DNA of 64,000 nucleotides, taken from NCBI GenBank assembly GCA_022376515.1, contig WTXI01000017.1:310001-374000 (forward strand), read 5' to 3'. Within the stretch, counting starts at the first letter, position 1. Each line of letters opens with the position of its first letter. The position numbers and the translations under genes were made by a program. Shown in pieces: positions 10,040 through 21,457 of the stretch. This stretch comes from Lactifluus volemus (lineage: Eukaryota > Basidiomycota > Agaricomycetes > Russulales > Russulaceae). Under the pieces are notes generated by a model. It saw only the letters and a program-made list of their open reading frames with translations, was not told where the DNA came from and did no database searches.

Positions 10040-11280
10040 GCTCATCCCATCTCATCAACCAAGCCCTCACAACACATACCCTATCCCCAACAATTCATAC
10101 AGCCCATGCGATCCCAACCTCACCCAGGGACTAATGTCACACGTATGCCCTTCTTCAACAGGTCTACACACATGCACATTGGTTAACTGCCTTATAGGAA
10201 GGGTCCTGTCATTCTTCCGCTTCTTTCACAAAGACAGATCCCAGCAAAAGCCAAGCGAGAAAACTAAGAAAACTCAGTCAGAGCCGCAAATTGGCCAAAC
10301 TGGGGTTTCTGTCGTCGCGGAAATTCCGTCAGAGACCGCCGAACGGAATCTCACGTGGAAGGAATGGTGTCAGATGTGGGAGGGCCGACGCTGACTGAGG
10401 GTTGCCTCCAACAGGAGGGCCAGAAGTTACCATTCCCCGAGTACCTTACCTATCCTCCACGCCGTCGCTCTGTCTGTATCTCAACATACCTATACACGAG
10501 TCTTGATACTGCGTTTCGACCCTGCTAGACCGCATTGCGTGTCTAATCGCTATAACCATCGCCGTGGGTTAGCAGAGTCAACGCCTCATTATGGCGCTGA
10601 AGAAGTACACACCGACACACGCATCCCGAAGCCATGTTTCAATCGAATCGCTTTAGGTATTTGAGCTCCCGCGTTGCGAGCAGCCATCTGTCTGACTAGG
10701 CAGCAGGGTAGAATTTAGCTGTCAGTGGTATGGTCGCGTACCGTAACGCACAGTGTCACTGCACGACGGACAGGACGGATGGGACCCGATGGGTAAAGAA
10801 GTCACGTGCCATTTCGGTGAGAGAGAGCGTTTGAGACAAGGGTTGTACTGTAACGATGGTGCACCTCCCGGCCCTGTCAGTAGCCGATAAAATCACCAAC
10901 TCAGGTTGTATCATCCTAAGCCAGGCTAGAGTGTAGTCCCCGGTAATATATGGGTATGCGGTCTGCTGGGTCGGTGTGGCATGGGCAATCTTTCTCCACG
11001 ACTTTTGCTCCTCTTCCTTGCAAGGGTTGTGCATTACGGCTGTCTTCAAAGAGAACGCAGGGCTGCCAAGGGGGGGGGCGGGTTGTAAATGGGGAGGAGC
11101 GAGGTTCCAGCTTTCTTTAAAGGTCAGGCAGCTCAGTTTGGGGAAGTAGGTATCTGGAAGGAACACGATGGTGGTCGGACAGCTTGTAACTTACCATGAT
11201 TACAGTACCGACCGTATTGAGGGTTCGATGGTAGCATCATTACAAGGTCCCCTAGTCAGGACTGTCGGCGTGGCTCATCA
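10040..11280 (+). repeat. Dispersed repeat family, copy B (3'-truncated)
   Basis: Same leader, ATG, small frame and downstream blocks as copy A. It ends after the block with ACCGTATTGA...GGTTCG, so it lacks the 3' half. Confidence 0.75.
10134..10394 (+). CDS. Small conserved frame of the dispersed repeat, copy B (86 aa)
   Basis: This is the fullest version of the family frame. From its ATG to its TGA it has the same length (261 nt) as the frame in copy D, and the two proteins differ mostly by single substitutions. The tail ERNLTWKEWCQMWEGRR is nearly invariant. A TATA-like CTATAAG lies about 140 bp upstream, with a pyrimidine-rich stretch between. No known domain is recognised. Confidence 0.4.
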   Translation: MSHVCPSSTGLHTCTLVNCLIGRVLSFFRFFHKDRSQQKPSEKTKKTQSEPQIGQTGVSVVAEIPSETAERNLTWKEWCQMWEGRR

Positions 11281-11715
11281 GAAAAAAAGATGGCCCACTA
11301 TATAGTTATGTATTATGATATATAATACCACATTTGTTGTATGTCTTACCAGTCCTGCAACAGAATGCATTGTGAAACGGCTGACATTGAAATGTAGTTG
11401 ATGCAGACCATGTATTACCATTTATTAGAATATACTTGAGTACATTGTGAATCTCTACGTATGGGAATGTATTGAGCTTGACTCATGTACTGCCATGTAC
11501 AACAATTTGCTAGTACAGTTTTGTGTTACATCTCAAAATAAGCATGTTTCAGGCCAGACATCATGATATAATTGCAGAACAAACAATTCATCTCATTAAG
11601 GAAGGTGGGGCAGCCACAGCATACCTAGGATCCACAAACAGAAACCTCATGTCGAGAACAATTTGCACTTACATGGTGTTCCTCCTCCCACTTGAGCTCT
11701 TTGTCTGCAGGATGA
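11281..11715. other. AT-rich stretch, no gene recognised
   Basis: Rich in TATA/TGTA words, with no supported coding frame. It separates repeat copy B from the Sla2-like fragment. Confidence 0.4.
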
Positions 11716-12327
11716 TTAGGGAGATGGCACTACCCACACCGCTAACAAAGGAGAACACGCATTAGGCAACGGTTGATGAAGCTTGGAACAGACAGATTTG
11801 ATTATTAAGAACGTCTGGAGAACGGGCGACTCACCAGGGTGATTGAGCAGGCGCATCGCATTCTCAGTTCCTGAGTATCCCAAGGTCATCCCCTCGGTCC
11901 ACCGATTGTTTCGCTTGTAAAATTGTTGGGTCGAGTTGGCATCCTTGCCCTGCACGACGATATCTTGCTGCGAGTCGGTCCCCGCTTTGATCAGACGCGC
12001 GATCGCGTTGGTGATCGCCAGAGCGGCGGCTAGGGTCGAGTTGTGGACTTGCAGATCGACGGTGGAGAAGCGCGTCGAGTTGTGCGGACGTGCCATGAAC
12101 TGTTGAAGGCGTTGCGTCGCAGCCTCGATCGCCCTTGTGGCGCCGACCATTTCTTGTTCGACGAGATCGCCAATGTCCCCGTTGGCGTTAGCGAGAGACT
12201 TGCCCTTGGGGATGATCGCCTCGACCGATTCGGATAGCTTCGTGAGCGCACCGCAAACTTCGCTGTTATTGCACATCGCGACGCTCATACGTTGTTTGCG
12301 GTCGACGAGTTCGAGTGTGTAGCATAG
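11716..12327 (-). pseudogene. Sla2/HIP1R-type I/LWEQ (THATCH) actin-binding domain fragment
   Basis: The frame reads ELVDRKQRMSVAMCNN, KLSESVEAIIPKGKS, LVEQEMVGATRAIEAA and FYKRNNRWTEG, the N-terminal half of the talin/HIP1R/Sla2 C-terminal domain. In intact Sla2 this domain binds F-actin and couples clathrin coats to actin during endocytosis. An acceptor (TTGCAAACAG) precedes the fragment at 12327. A GTGAGT...TTAG intron (11742-11834, 93 nt, a multiple of three) follows, but the protein after NRWTEG departs from the family and stops at 11716. The second half of the domain, and all ENTH/ANTH and coiled-coil parts, are missing. It is therefore a duplicated gene fragment or pseudogene, lying between repeat copies; the full gene should be elsewhere. 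Confidence 0.8.
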
Positions 12328-14454
12328 CTGTTTGCAACTCCATCAGTTGATCTTGTAAAATGACGACACAAATATCAAGCTCCTCTATGCGTCCGAAAGA
12401 TGTATGAGGAAGGCAATACGCACCCGCTCATCCAACGAACTTTTGACTTGCGTCTTGCAGACTTTTTCCGCCCTCCTCCACGCTTTTCTACCTATCCAAC
12501 GTACTCGCAACTTCTGTATCGACCTGATCGATGCGGCCGACAAGCCTGTCGGAAGTGTGCCTCCTGGCTATGCGCCACTGAGCCATCTATCAGCGCAAAC
12601 CAGTCATAAAATTGTTGTGGAGATCAAGATAAAGATACGATTCACAGCGGGAAAGACCGGAACATCGACTTGGGACGGAACAACGCGGGCCGGGTACGAA
12701 AAATCCATGCTCGACTCGACACTCTGTGACAAGTAATGGGCAAGCACGCTCGTAAACGTCAGCGCAAGCATAGGCCAAAAAGTGAATCAGCCATGCCTCC
12801 AGGTACAGAGGCGCTGTTGGATGGTGATGATGTCAACAAGGACGACGAAGAACGAAGGCCCGAAAGTCTACTCTTCGACAAGCCATTCGTTAAAGAGCGA
12901 AGCCTCACCTGACTCTGACGGACACGAACCCGAAGCCCTCCTCCTCCTCCTCCTGTCTGGATTGGCTGCTTCGGATGTAGTGCATGGGAAAGCGGTGTGG
13001 GAGGACAGGAACTTGAACCAAGTTTGACATGCTGTAGGGGAGTTGACGGGGGGGAAGCATTGCTGGCAGAGTCCTCTCGTGAAGGCTGTAATGATGCTGA
13101 GTTGCAAGGGATAAATGGAGAACATAGAAGGGACTGACTCTAACTGTGGATAATGGTAGAGAGGGTCTCCGCTCAACAGCAGCATTGAGGGCTGCCGCAC
13201 TTTTGGTCTCAGCATCTCTGCCCACCCGTTCTAAGTCAGACGTATCACCATCACACAGTTCGAAGGCTCCGTCGACGCACCAGAGGGTAAGGCAGCCCGA
13301 AAGCAACCTATATGCGCTAATATATGCTCTGATTCCAATGTACAACAGCATCCACGTCATCTTGCGGGGCAGCTACGAGCCCGTGCACCATCCCGCACGC
13401 CTTGCAGTGTTTGCACTCGTAGCTGATACTTCGGACGACCCGGATGACTCATCAAAAGAGTGCTTCGGAGAGCGATATCACGCTCCTGCGTGCGGGAAAT
13501 AGTGATGGCGGTGCAGGAGGTGACACAGACATCGAGCTTGGGAGAGGGATGTTGGAGGCGGATGGCCGTGGTGGAAGAAGAGTGCCGGAGTACTCGAGAA
13601 CTCCATCGTGGAGTTCTCGCGGACGCAAAAGAGGTTTCGGTGCAGAGACGGGTGAGCTTGGTAGTTGAAATAGAGGCAACGTGTCCTCATCGGTAGTGGC
13701 TAAGTGGCTTGGGTGGGGAGGTGCGCCATGGGAAAGAGGGCAAGAGAGCGTGAAGTTTCAAGGGAGCTACATCGGCCGGCGGCCCGGAGTGGAGAAAGTG
13801 AAAAGTGCTAGTCTGGTGGCTTGGGCCCGTAGTAGGTCCAGCGCGTGCAATCTTCCCCTTGAGTTATGAGTTAAGACAGAGAATAAATCACTTTCAAAAA
13901 CAAACTACAAGCTTCCAGACTGTGACAAGAGACACTACATACTAGTAGATGAAAGAGAATGATGTTGGCCAAGTGTGAAGCTCGTAATGAGCAAGCTTGG
14001 GTGACCCGGGCCATCCCAGCACTGGCAGGCAAGCTCCGAGTCGGCGGAGTCTCAGACTCAAGACTTGGTCGCAGACAATGAGCACTACATGCTATGCCTT
14101 TGAATGTAGTCCTATGTAGAGGACATAGTCCAAAGTATTCTGTATCACATTACTTGTATTTGTGATGAAATTTAGTTTGTGCATTACATTGAGACTACAT
14201 TTCTGTTGTCCCTATGCCAATGTCACCGGCAAGTCCTGTATCACATTGTATTGTGACTGCAATTCCCTTGGCCCAGTGCAGGGCAGATAACAAGACCTGC
14301 TTGTCAGATACAGTGTGACCCCATCTCATATATTGTGGTGTGAGACTTTTTTTTCAATCTATTCTTGGCTGCATATACTGTAGTCTTCAATACTTAGCAA
14401 ATCCGGACTTGTAACTATTAGGATGTCATGTATTTCCATATACCCGGTTGTCAC
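12328..14454. other. No gene recognised; several unsupported frames
   Basis: Short frames on both strands (for example 12793-12924 plus, 12905-13360 minus with a hydrophobic start) have no recognisable domain and no consistent splice pattern. 14090-14450 is AT-rich with repeated TGTATCACATT words. Confidence 0.35.
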
Positions 14455-15220
14455 TTTTTCTGATGCTTTGCCTTTGTGGGTAGGAGGAAGAGTGCATGTT
14501 CTACTATAACTGTTGGCTGCACTGACACAAACTGTAGTATGCAAGCCCTCATGCTTCAGAGGTTTGGAAGTGGCTTTGATATGCCATGTGCACTTGTTTT
14601 CACTGAATCTGGTGTGATGTGGTTATGGTTATGGAGATTGTGTGGAGAAAACTAAGATGTCTTCGACTTACGACTGCATGCCACTGCATCATTAATCGTA
14701 AGTTCGTACTGACAAGGTGTGACAGCTACGGTAGGAGGACGTTGCAGCCGCTTGGCGGCCAAAAAAAAAGGAAGAGTAAACGGAGAGACGTACATCCCAC
14801 CCAACCAAAAAAACAGACCAGGAAAACTTGTCGTGGCACAGCGAGCGACATACTCGACGTTGAAGAGCGGCACGAGGCTGGATCAAAGGGCCCCACGGCA
14901 AGGGGTGGAACACGGGGCATAGTCTACAGTATGATGAAGAGAGGAGAGAAGTGATGAGTAGGTGGCAAGAGCATGCACAAGCACCGAGTTGGGCCGCTCG
15001 AGCGCTCTTCATCGTGGGAATTTAGAGATCAGGGTGCAATCCTCCGCCCCGCAGACTGACTCCGGGCCCAACATACCCCGCCTTTCTCCCAATGCCCGAC
15101 GACAGTCCCCTGTCAGTTTTCACTCCGAAAAACTACAAAAGGATTCCAGGTCCGCAAAATCTTTTTCATAAACGAATCTATGTCTTTTCAACAAAACGTC
15201 TCATCTGCCGCACTTCACGG
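14455..15220 (+). repeat. Dispersed repeat family, partial copy F
   Basis: It starts at the AGGAGGAAGAGTGCATGTTCTAC block and follows the 3' half of the family through the CACAGCGAGCGACATACTCG block to the TCTATGTCTTTTCAACAAA end block. The 5' half with the small frame is absent. Confidence 0.7.
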
Positions 15221-15839
15221 TCCCGGGTTTCAGGCACGTCCCCTGGCGCTTCACAAGCTTCACACCTCGGCCATATTGCTCCGAAGTCGACATCCCCTGT
15301 CTTTATAAACCCCTCGAGTGTTGCTTGACCAGGGAATCTCCGTCCGAAACTCCCGAGACATCATCATCCGTCATCACGGCAGAGAGCGAGAGATGGCGTC
15401 CAAGGAACAGCGCAGTATCATGATGACAACCGTGACTTAATGCATCACCTTTCAATTGTACTTCTAGCTTAGGATTTGAATCGGGACATCCACTGACAAA
15501 TATTGTATACACGATATATGCGAATTCAGTTCGAAATATACATCACTTGGGCCGAATCAGGTGGAGGGCTGCAGTACCGTAAGGTCATTGTCAGCGGGGT
15601 TTGGATATGCCCGCCGAACGGGATCGAAATTGTGACAGCCAGTGTCAGGGACCATGACGCAGAAGTTATTGATGCTGCGCAAATGAGGAACCACAAACTA
15701 TCCCAGAATCGTTGCAGAAGAACGAGGTGCTAAACGCCAGTGAGCGCCGACCGTAAATACCCCGAGTTCGAATTGGAAATTCAGGTGAAACGTCTCAGGC
15801 AATATCTATATATGAAGTCCCTACTGGGGACTCCCCAGC
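15221..15839. other. Spacer between repeat copies
   Basis: No gene recognised. Near 15770-15840 the sequence turns into the TATA-like leader that precedes repeat copy C. Confidence 0.4.
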
Positions 15840-18410
15840 AAGCTCATCCTATCAATTCTCCCGCTCATCTCATCTCAACCAAGCTCTCATAACAACTACC
15901 TATCCCCAACAATTCAACAATTCATAGCCCATGCCATCCCAACTTCACCCAAGGACTAAAGTCGCACGTATGCCCTTCTTCAACTACACACATGCACATG
16001 GGCTAACCAACTGACTTATAGGATGGGCCTTGTCCTTCTTCCACTTCTTTCGCAAGACAGACAGATCCCGCAAAAGACCAGGTCCGATAACTCAGAAAAC
16101 TCAGTCAGAGTCGCAAATTGGCCAGACCGAGGGCTCTGTCATCGCAAAAATTCTGTCAGATACAGCTGAACGGAATCTAACGTGGAAGGAATGGCGGCAG
16201 ATGTGGAATGACGGACTACTCTGACTTTCCGAGATTCAATCAAGTGTTGAGACACGACCCGGAGATCCTACCGATCTAGCGGACCAGACACCGCGGATCA
16301 GCACGGACCCACTGTTATGATTACGACAATTTATGTATTGGAGTAGCTCCCTGGACACTTAGATAGACGATTATGGGTAGCATAATAAACGCTATTATTC
16401 TGGACTTTTCTATCGAGTTTTGACAGTATAAAAGTGTCTAGTATTCGACGCGTTCACTGCCTACGACTGAAATGAGTATCGCTTACATGATCTCTTACTA
16501 TATTTGGCTTACCTGTCTCTTAGCGCTACTGTATGCAATATAGTCTAGTTGCCTATGGCTGAATACTATCTAAGCTATTATCTCGACAAGGAGGGGGTTG
16601 CCTCCAATAGACGGGCCGGGAGTTACCATTCCCCGAGCACCTTACCTATCCTCACACTGTCGCTCAGTCTTAATGTCAATGTACATATACACGGGTCTTG
16701 ATGCTGCATTTTGAACCTTCTATATCGCATCGCATGTCTAATGGCTATAACTATCGCCGTTGGTTGGCAGAGTCACCGTGGCTTTTACGGTGCTGGAGAA
16801 GTACACGACTGATGCACGCATCCCAAAGCCATGTTTCAATCGAATCACCTTAGGTAATTGAATTCTCGGGTTGCGAGCGGCCATCGGTCTGTGACTAGGC
16901 TGAAAGGTAGAATTTACCGGTCAATGGTAGTAACGCGAAGGGTGGTGATTGGGCTAAAAAGGGTCACGTGTATTTCCATTTTCCTAAGACAGAAGCCACA
17001 TATAGCCTGGCAATCGCGGTTTGCTGGGTTGGAGTGTATGGACAATTTATTATGTACAACTTTTTCCTCCTCTTCCTTGCAAGGGTTGTGCATCATCAAA
17101 GGGCTGTGTTCAGAGAGAGCGCAGCACCGCGAGGGGGTTGTAAGCAAGATTCCGGCTCTCTTTAAAGGCCAGTCGGTTTAGGCAGTGGATATAGGAGGTA
17201 CACGGTGTGTGAGAAAAGATTCCGCCTCCTTATGCTGTACACCAAAGGTGGGGGATAGTTTGTTCACCATTGACTAAGGTCTGTTCGACGGATGATGCGT
17301 GGACGTTAAAAACTCCCTGTTGTGCCGGGGCTTTCCAATCATCTACGATAGTTAGCTTGTACTTTGACGCGACGGTACCGACCGTATTGAAGGTTCGCTG
17401 GTGGCACCTTACAAGGACCCCCCAGTCCAGACTTTCGACGTGACTGGCTGCTTTTGTGTGGTAGGAGAGGGAGCAGTGAAAGAGCGCATGTTCTACTGCA
17501 ACCTTCGGCTGCACTGACACGAGGCGTAGCATGTGAGCCCATGCCTCAGAGGCTGGGAAGGGGGAACTTACGACTGCATGCTATTGCATTGTCAATCACA
17601 AGTTCGTACCAACACGGTGTGACTGCTACAGTAGGAGGACGGGGACGGACGTTGCAGCCACTTAGCAGCCTAAAAAAAGGAAGAGGAAACAGACGTACAT
17701 CCCACCCAGCCAAAAAAAAAAGCAGACAATGAATAGATCGTCGCGGCACAGCGAGCGACGTACTCGACGGTGAACGAGGCCGGTCTCGAGGCTGAATCAA
17801 AGCCCCCGCAAGGAGTGGAAAACGGGCATGGTCTCTAGTATAGGGAAGAGAGGAGAAAGTGATGAGTACGGTGACAAGAAGGTGCACAAGCGCCGACGTG
17901 GGCGACGAGTTGGAGAGGAGATGACACATGGATGTGCGAATCGGGAAGGTGCTCTTCATCGTGGGAATTTCGAGGTGCAAGGGAAGCGCGTCGCGGAACG
18001 CTGCTTCGGGCGCAACATTCCCGGCTTTCTCCCAATGCCCGACAACAGTCCTCTATGTCTTTTCAACAACCTTTTCATCTGCAGATGAGAACAATTAGTA
18101 GACAACCCCTCCTACCGCAGCTTCAGGTCATCTAGCTGCCACGCTGGGTCAAACCCTCGTGGAGGCCTTCGATGGCCTGTTGGCACCATCAGTCCCTTCT
18201 TTCAGCACGGAAGCTACATTATCGGCATCACTTAGACTACAGCAAGACCGAACACAGCGGATGTCCGGATGGACTCGGTACCCCAAGGAGACCACTGCAA
18301 CATCCCACTCCCCGACCACCGCGCACCCAACGATCCTCCAGGCCAGCAACGACATTTCATGTCATAATGCCCTCGGAGGCGACCAGGTAAGGATGGATTA
18401 GACCCGGAAG
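15840..18410 (+). repeat. Dispersed repeat family, copy C, split by a solo LTR
   Basis: Leader, ATG, small frame (frameshifted near its start by a short deletion; the later part is open at 16030-16224) and all downstream blocks to GATGGATTAGACCC at the 3' end are present. A 344-bp LTR interrupts it at 16245-16588. The 3' end point agrees with copy D, so GATTAGACCC near 18405 and 27385 marks the family's end. Confidence 0.75.
16245..16588 (+). mobile_element. Solo LTR (344 bp) inserted in repeat copy C
   Basis: Copies A and B are continuous across this point, while C carries an insert with tips TGTTGAGA and TCTCGACA (inverted, 7 of 8 matching). It contains TATAAAA at 16427-16433. A CAAG lies on the left (16241-16244) and a CAAG at 16587-16590 overlaps the right tip, so the target duplication is short or altered. 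No internal coding sequence. Strand is chosen from the TATA box orientation. Confidence 0.7.
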
Positions 18411-18429
18411 TCCCGTAACTCGTCGTCAT

Positions 18430-19020
18430 ATCGAGATTGTTCAGTGCCATAAGGATAGGCCTTGACTCCAATAGACAGGAAGATTTCTCGGTCATTGGTC
18501 ATTGTTGTATACAGCTCGGGTTGGCATCGACTCGGAGGTTTGCCTAGAAATTAAATGCTATGTCCTAGTACCCTCACATCGTCTCTACGAAAGCTCCATG
18601 ATTGCTACGTCGTCTTGTAAGATTTCAGCTAGTATTCCGATGGTAATTACGTTGTCCATGTATTGCTGAGAAGCTTCCACTGGCAGATCGATGTCTAGTG
18701 CTGTGGAGCCTGGTTCTCGCCTCAGGTATTCGCGCATGTGCAACAATCAATACTTAGAGCACAAACAGTTTAAACTCCCAGAGGCATGCACTCATTATGA
18801 TGCCCCCCATTTCACGAAATGAAACCCTGTTCATGTCCCCCAGGCAGCTGCACATGTTCGCTTCGTGATACCCACCGCCATAGTGTGTTGAATCCCTGGA
18901 GTCCACCTGACACCATCTCTGGCTGCATCAGCCCAAGGCCCAACTGCAGTAAAATACGCAACTAGAAGAGTTGCGACCATCCCCTTTCTGATTGAATACA
19001 GCTAATACCATTTACTAGTA
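18430..19020 (+). repeat. Directly duplicated segment, copy 1
   Basis: It shares a long collinear series of blocks with 34760-35480, such as AAATGCTATGTCCTAGTA, CCGATGGTAATTACGTTGTC, CCCATTTCACGAAATGAA and CATCCCCTTTCTGAT. No coding frame is conserved between the two. It may be a relic of an unidentified non-coding element. Confidence 0.7.
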
Positions 19021-19677
19021 AACCTAGTCAACTCCGAGGCGGGACTCCCAAATCCTGAGACCTGTGTCCCTACCGACAGGAGCATCGGCTACCCATAGCT
19101 AGCAGCTTGTCGTTGAACAGGTGAGTGGAGCTACAGGCATCAAACCAGAAAGAGGAAGAAGCAGCCACAGCGACAAAATCTCTTTAATACGTCAATTGGA
19201 ATCGAGAAGGTCGATGATAACACAGAAAGTCAATTCGACGGTGTCATTAGTGTGGCTGTACATTGAACACGTAAAGGAGGCCCGAATAGACGTAGGAACA
19301 GCGCGCTCATGATATTGAGACATAGATAGTTACGTGACGGACAAATCTTCCACTGGAAAGACGATTGTGCGCTAGTCTAATTGGCCCAACCTTGAAATGG
19401 GGAGACGTGCGAAGGGAGATGAGATGAAGGCCCGATCGGGAACCGAAATCAGCCCCCAGAAAAACATGAAATTACAAAGCACCGCGAGACGGGAGTAGTC
19501 TCCCACCGAGTGAGGTGAAAACAAAGCAATCTGTGGACTACCGAGTGAGACACAGATAGGAGGAAGCGAGGCAGTCACCCACCGAAGCAGGTGAGCCAAT
19601 TAGACTTATGTAAACTCAAGTTTAAAGTCGACTAAGTGTCGCCTGAGCTCGCGCGGAAGGCCTGTCCAGCCTTGAGA

Positions 19678-20578
19678 TCAGTCTACATGCGATGATGCGC
19701 TCAGTTGCTCACCAACATTGTTTGTGCCGAACGGAACCAAAAAGTAGGAGGCACCCACCATCGCTTCGACATTCGCTGATGCTGGATACTTGACATGCTG
19801 GGCCACACGCCGAACGAACCTGTCATGGGCCAAGGCCATCGCGACGGCGAAGAAGGAGGGGGGCAAAAAGCACGTGACGCCGAAGTCGAGTGCCACGATC
19901 TTACCCTCTGAGCGTTTTATGAAGTTGGTACGATTTATGTCGCAGGGGCAAAGACGTAGGCCATCGCAAACTTCATCTTTGAAGCTGACCCGTTCGGACA
20001 CACCCTTGTATGCGAGGATCTGTCATTCTTCCGAGTCAGCAGCAACGCATATGAAAATGATAATACAAATTTACTCCATTGATGTGCTTTTCCAATGCTT
20101 GGACCGTGTCATACGTAACGGATGATTCCCCGTCGACGAAGAAGCGGTGTGGGATGGGACCTCCACCGACAGGTCCGGGTGCAGTGGTCGGACCTATGAC
20201 GCGTATAAGACACTCCACGGCAGCAGCGACCTGCAGGACATCGGAGTCGTCGCATAGTGAACCATCGATGTACTCCATGACGATATAGCCATTGTGACCG
20301 TGTTTGAAAGCCTGATAGACGGTAGGGATTCGCACGGGGGCATCGGAATTGGCGTTAAGGGCTTTCCCAACCCAGTCCTGTGTGAGAGCCTCACTCATCG
20401 TCACCGTCAGGCCGTACTTGACCCAGGCAGAGGTAACCCCACGAGACTGGTCGATTATTGGAATACCGCGGACATTATAATCATACCCGGCATCTCGACA
20501 GAGTTGCACGATATCCTCTGCAAGAGGCAGGTTGGCGGGTCTATTTTCTGCGAGAATGACGGACCTGACCTGTGACAT
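19678..20578 (-). CDS. Kinase-like (APH-fold) protein, 281 aa, two exons
   Basis: Exon 1 is 20075-20578 and exon 2 is 19678-20019, joined in phase 0 across a 55-nt intron (GTAAAT...GACAG). The start ATG at 20578 is also the start in the second copy. MEYIDG is a hinge-like strand; CPCDINRTN is the catalytic loop (HxDxxxxN pattern, D and N kept, His replaced by Pro); VALDFG supplies the metal-binding DFG. The tail PPSFFAVAMAL is typical of a family of fungal kinase-like/aminoglycoside phosphotransferase-like proteins. Its substrate is unknown. Upstream sequence has been altered by a LINE insertion about 100 bp away, which may have changed its promoter. Confidence 0.75.
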
Positions 20579-20667
20579 GTTGAGGCTCAATTCATGGCGT
20601 GTCTAAAAGGTTAGCACCGGCCCGGGTTGACGCGTTGACTCATCGCGTTATCCTCCAACACTGTTCA

Positions 20668-20682
20668 CCCCCGCAGTCCACG
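20668..20682 (+). repeat. Left target-site duplication of LINE insertion
   Basis: CCCCCGCAGTCCACG, repeated perfectly at 21115-21129 directly after the LINE's poly(A). Confidence 0.85.
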
Positions 20683-21114
20683 CCCCTGCGGGGAACCCCT
20701 TCAGACCGTAGACCATGTGGTCTCGCATTGCCCACTATATACAGACGCCCGCCAAGAAATCCTCCGCCCGATCGACCGCGATATTTCCCTCCCCGTTCTC
20801 CTAGGCACAGCCGAGGGTGGTGCTGCCATGACTCGCTTCCTGAAAGCGACGCGCGCCTGCATAGCCCCGAGAGAAGCGTGGAACCCGGGATGATGTCCCC
20901 TTAGATAGATTGTACACCTTCTCACTGTAGATAGTACCCACTCTCTACTCCCTTCCCCGCCCCCAAAACAGCCATCCTTCCGTCCAGCCCAACGTTATAC
21001 CTCACCCACACTCCCCCCGCCGCCTGATCCATTCCTGTACCCATAGGGACCGCGTCTTTGTCATAGTCACATGTTGCGGGATACAAATGCTGATTTTTTT
21101 AAAAAAAAAAAAAC
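20683..21114 (+). mobile_element. 5'-truncated LINE insertion (ORF2 C-terminus, 3' UTR, A13)
   Basis: From 20683 a frame without ATG runs to TGA near 20893: CGEPLQTVDHVVSHCP, then LPVLLGTAEGGAAM and TRFLKATRAC. This is the usual end of a fungal non-LTR retrotransposon reverse transcriptase, with its C/H-rich knuckle and LLGT...FL...T tail. A 3' UTR of about 200 bp follows and ends in 7 T then 13 A (21101-21113). The insert is flanked by a perfect 15-bp duplication (20668-20682 and 21115-21129). Truncation, tail and duplication together are the standard mark of target-primed reverse transcription. Confidence 0.88.
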
Positions 21115-21129
21115 CCCCCGCAGTCCACG
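21115..21129 (+). repeat. Right target-site duplication of LINE insertion
   Basis: The same 15 bases as 20668-20682, immediately after the A13 tract. Confidence 0.85.
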
Positions 21130-21457
21130 TTGGCCCAAGGTTACTAGTACCAGTTACTACTATGTGGCCAGAAGCCCGAGCTCTACGCACGTCTGTAATA
21201 CGGCGTCAAATGTCAACCATCATCTCAACTCGAACAGCCAGCCCCACATCCTCTTAACAGCTTCGCCACTCAAACTGCTTATAAAATGTCGTTTCTTCTA
21301 CCCCGTGCTCACCATCTCTCTCTTGCTTTTCCTATTCCATCCTCTTTCCAGATCCGCTACTCAAAACATCTTATATAAAGTTAACCTACCGTATGTTGTC
21401 GTCATCTCGTTTCCTCTACCCGTGCTCACCATCTCTCTCTATTCCTATTACGCGTGG

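Noticed and set aside
12905..13360. 151-aa minus frame with a hydrophobic N-terminus
   Set aside because: No known family, a low-complexity end and competing frames on the other strand; not supported as a gene.
17230..17980. Minus-strand frames in repeat copies C and D (about 100-170 aa)
   Set aside because: Although similar between copies C and D, they are absent or broken in A, B and F and cross blocks with out-of-frame indels.
20590..20590. A start upstream of 20578 for the kinase-like gene
   Set aside because: The codon at 20590 is TTG, not ATG; the ATG at 20578 matches the start of the second copy.
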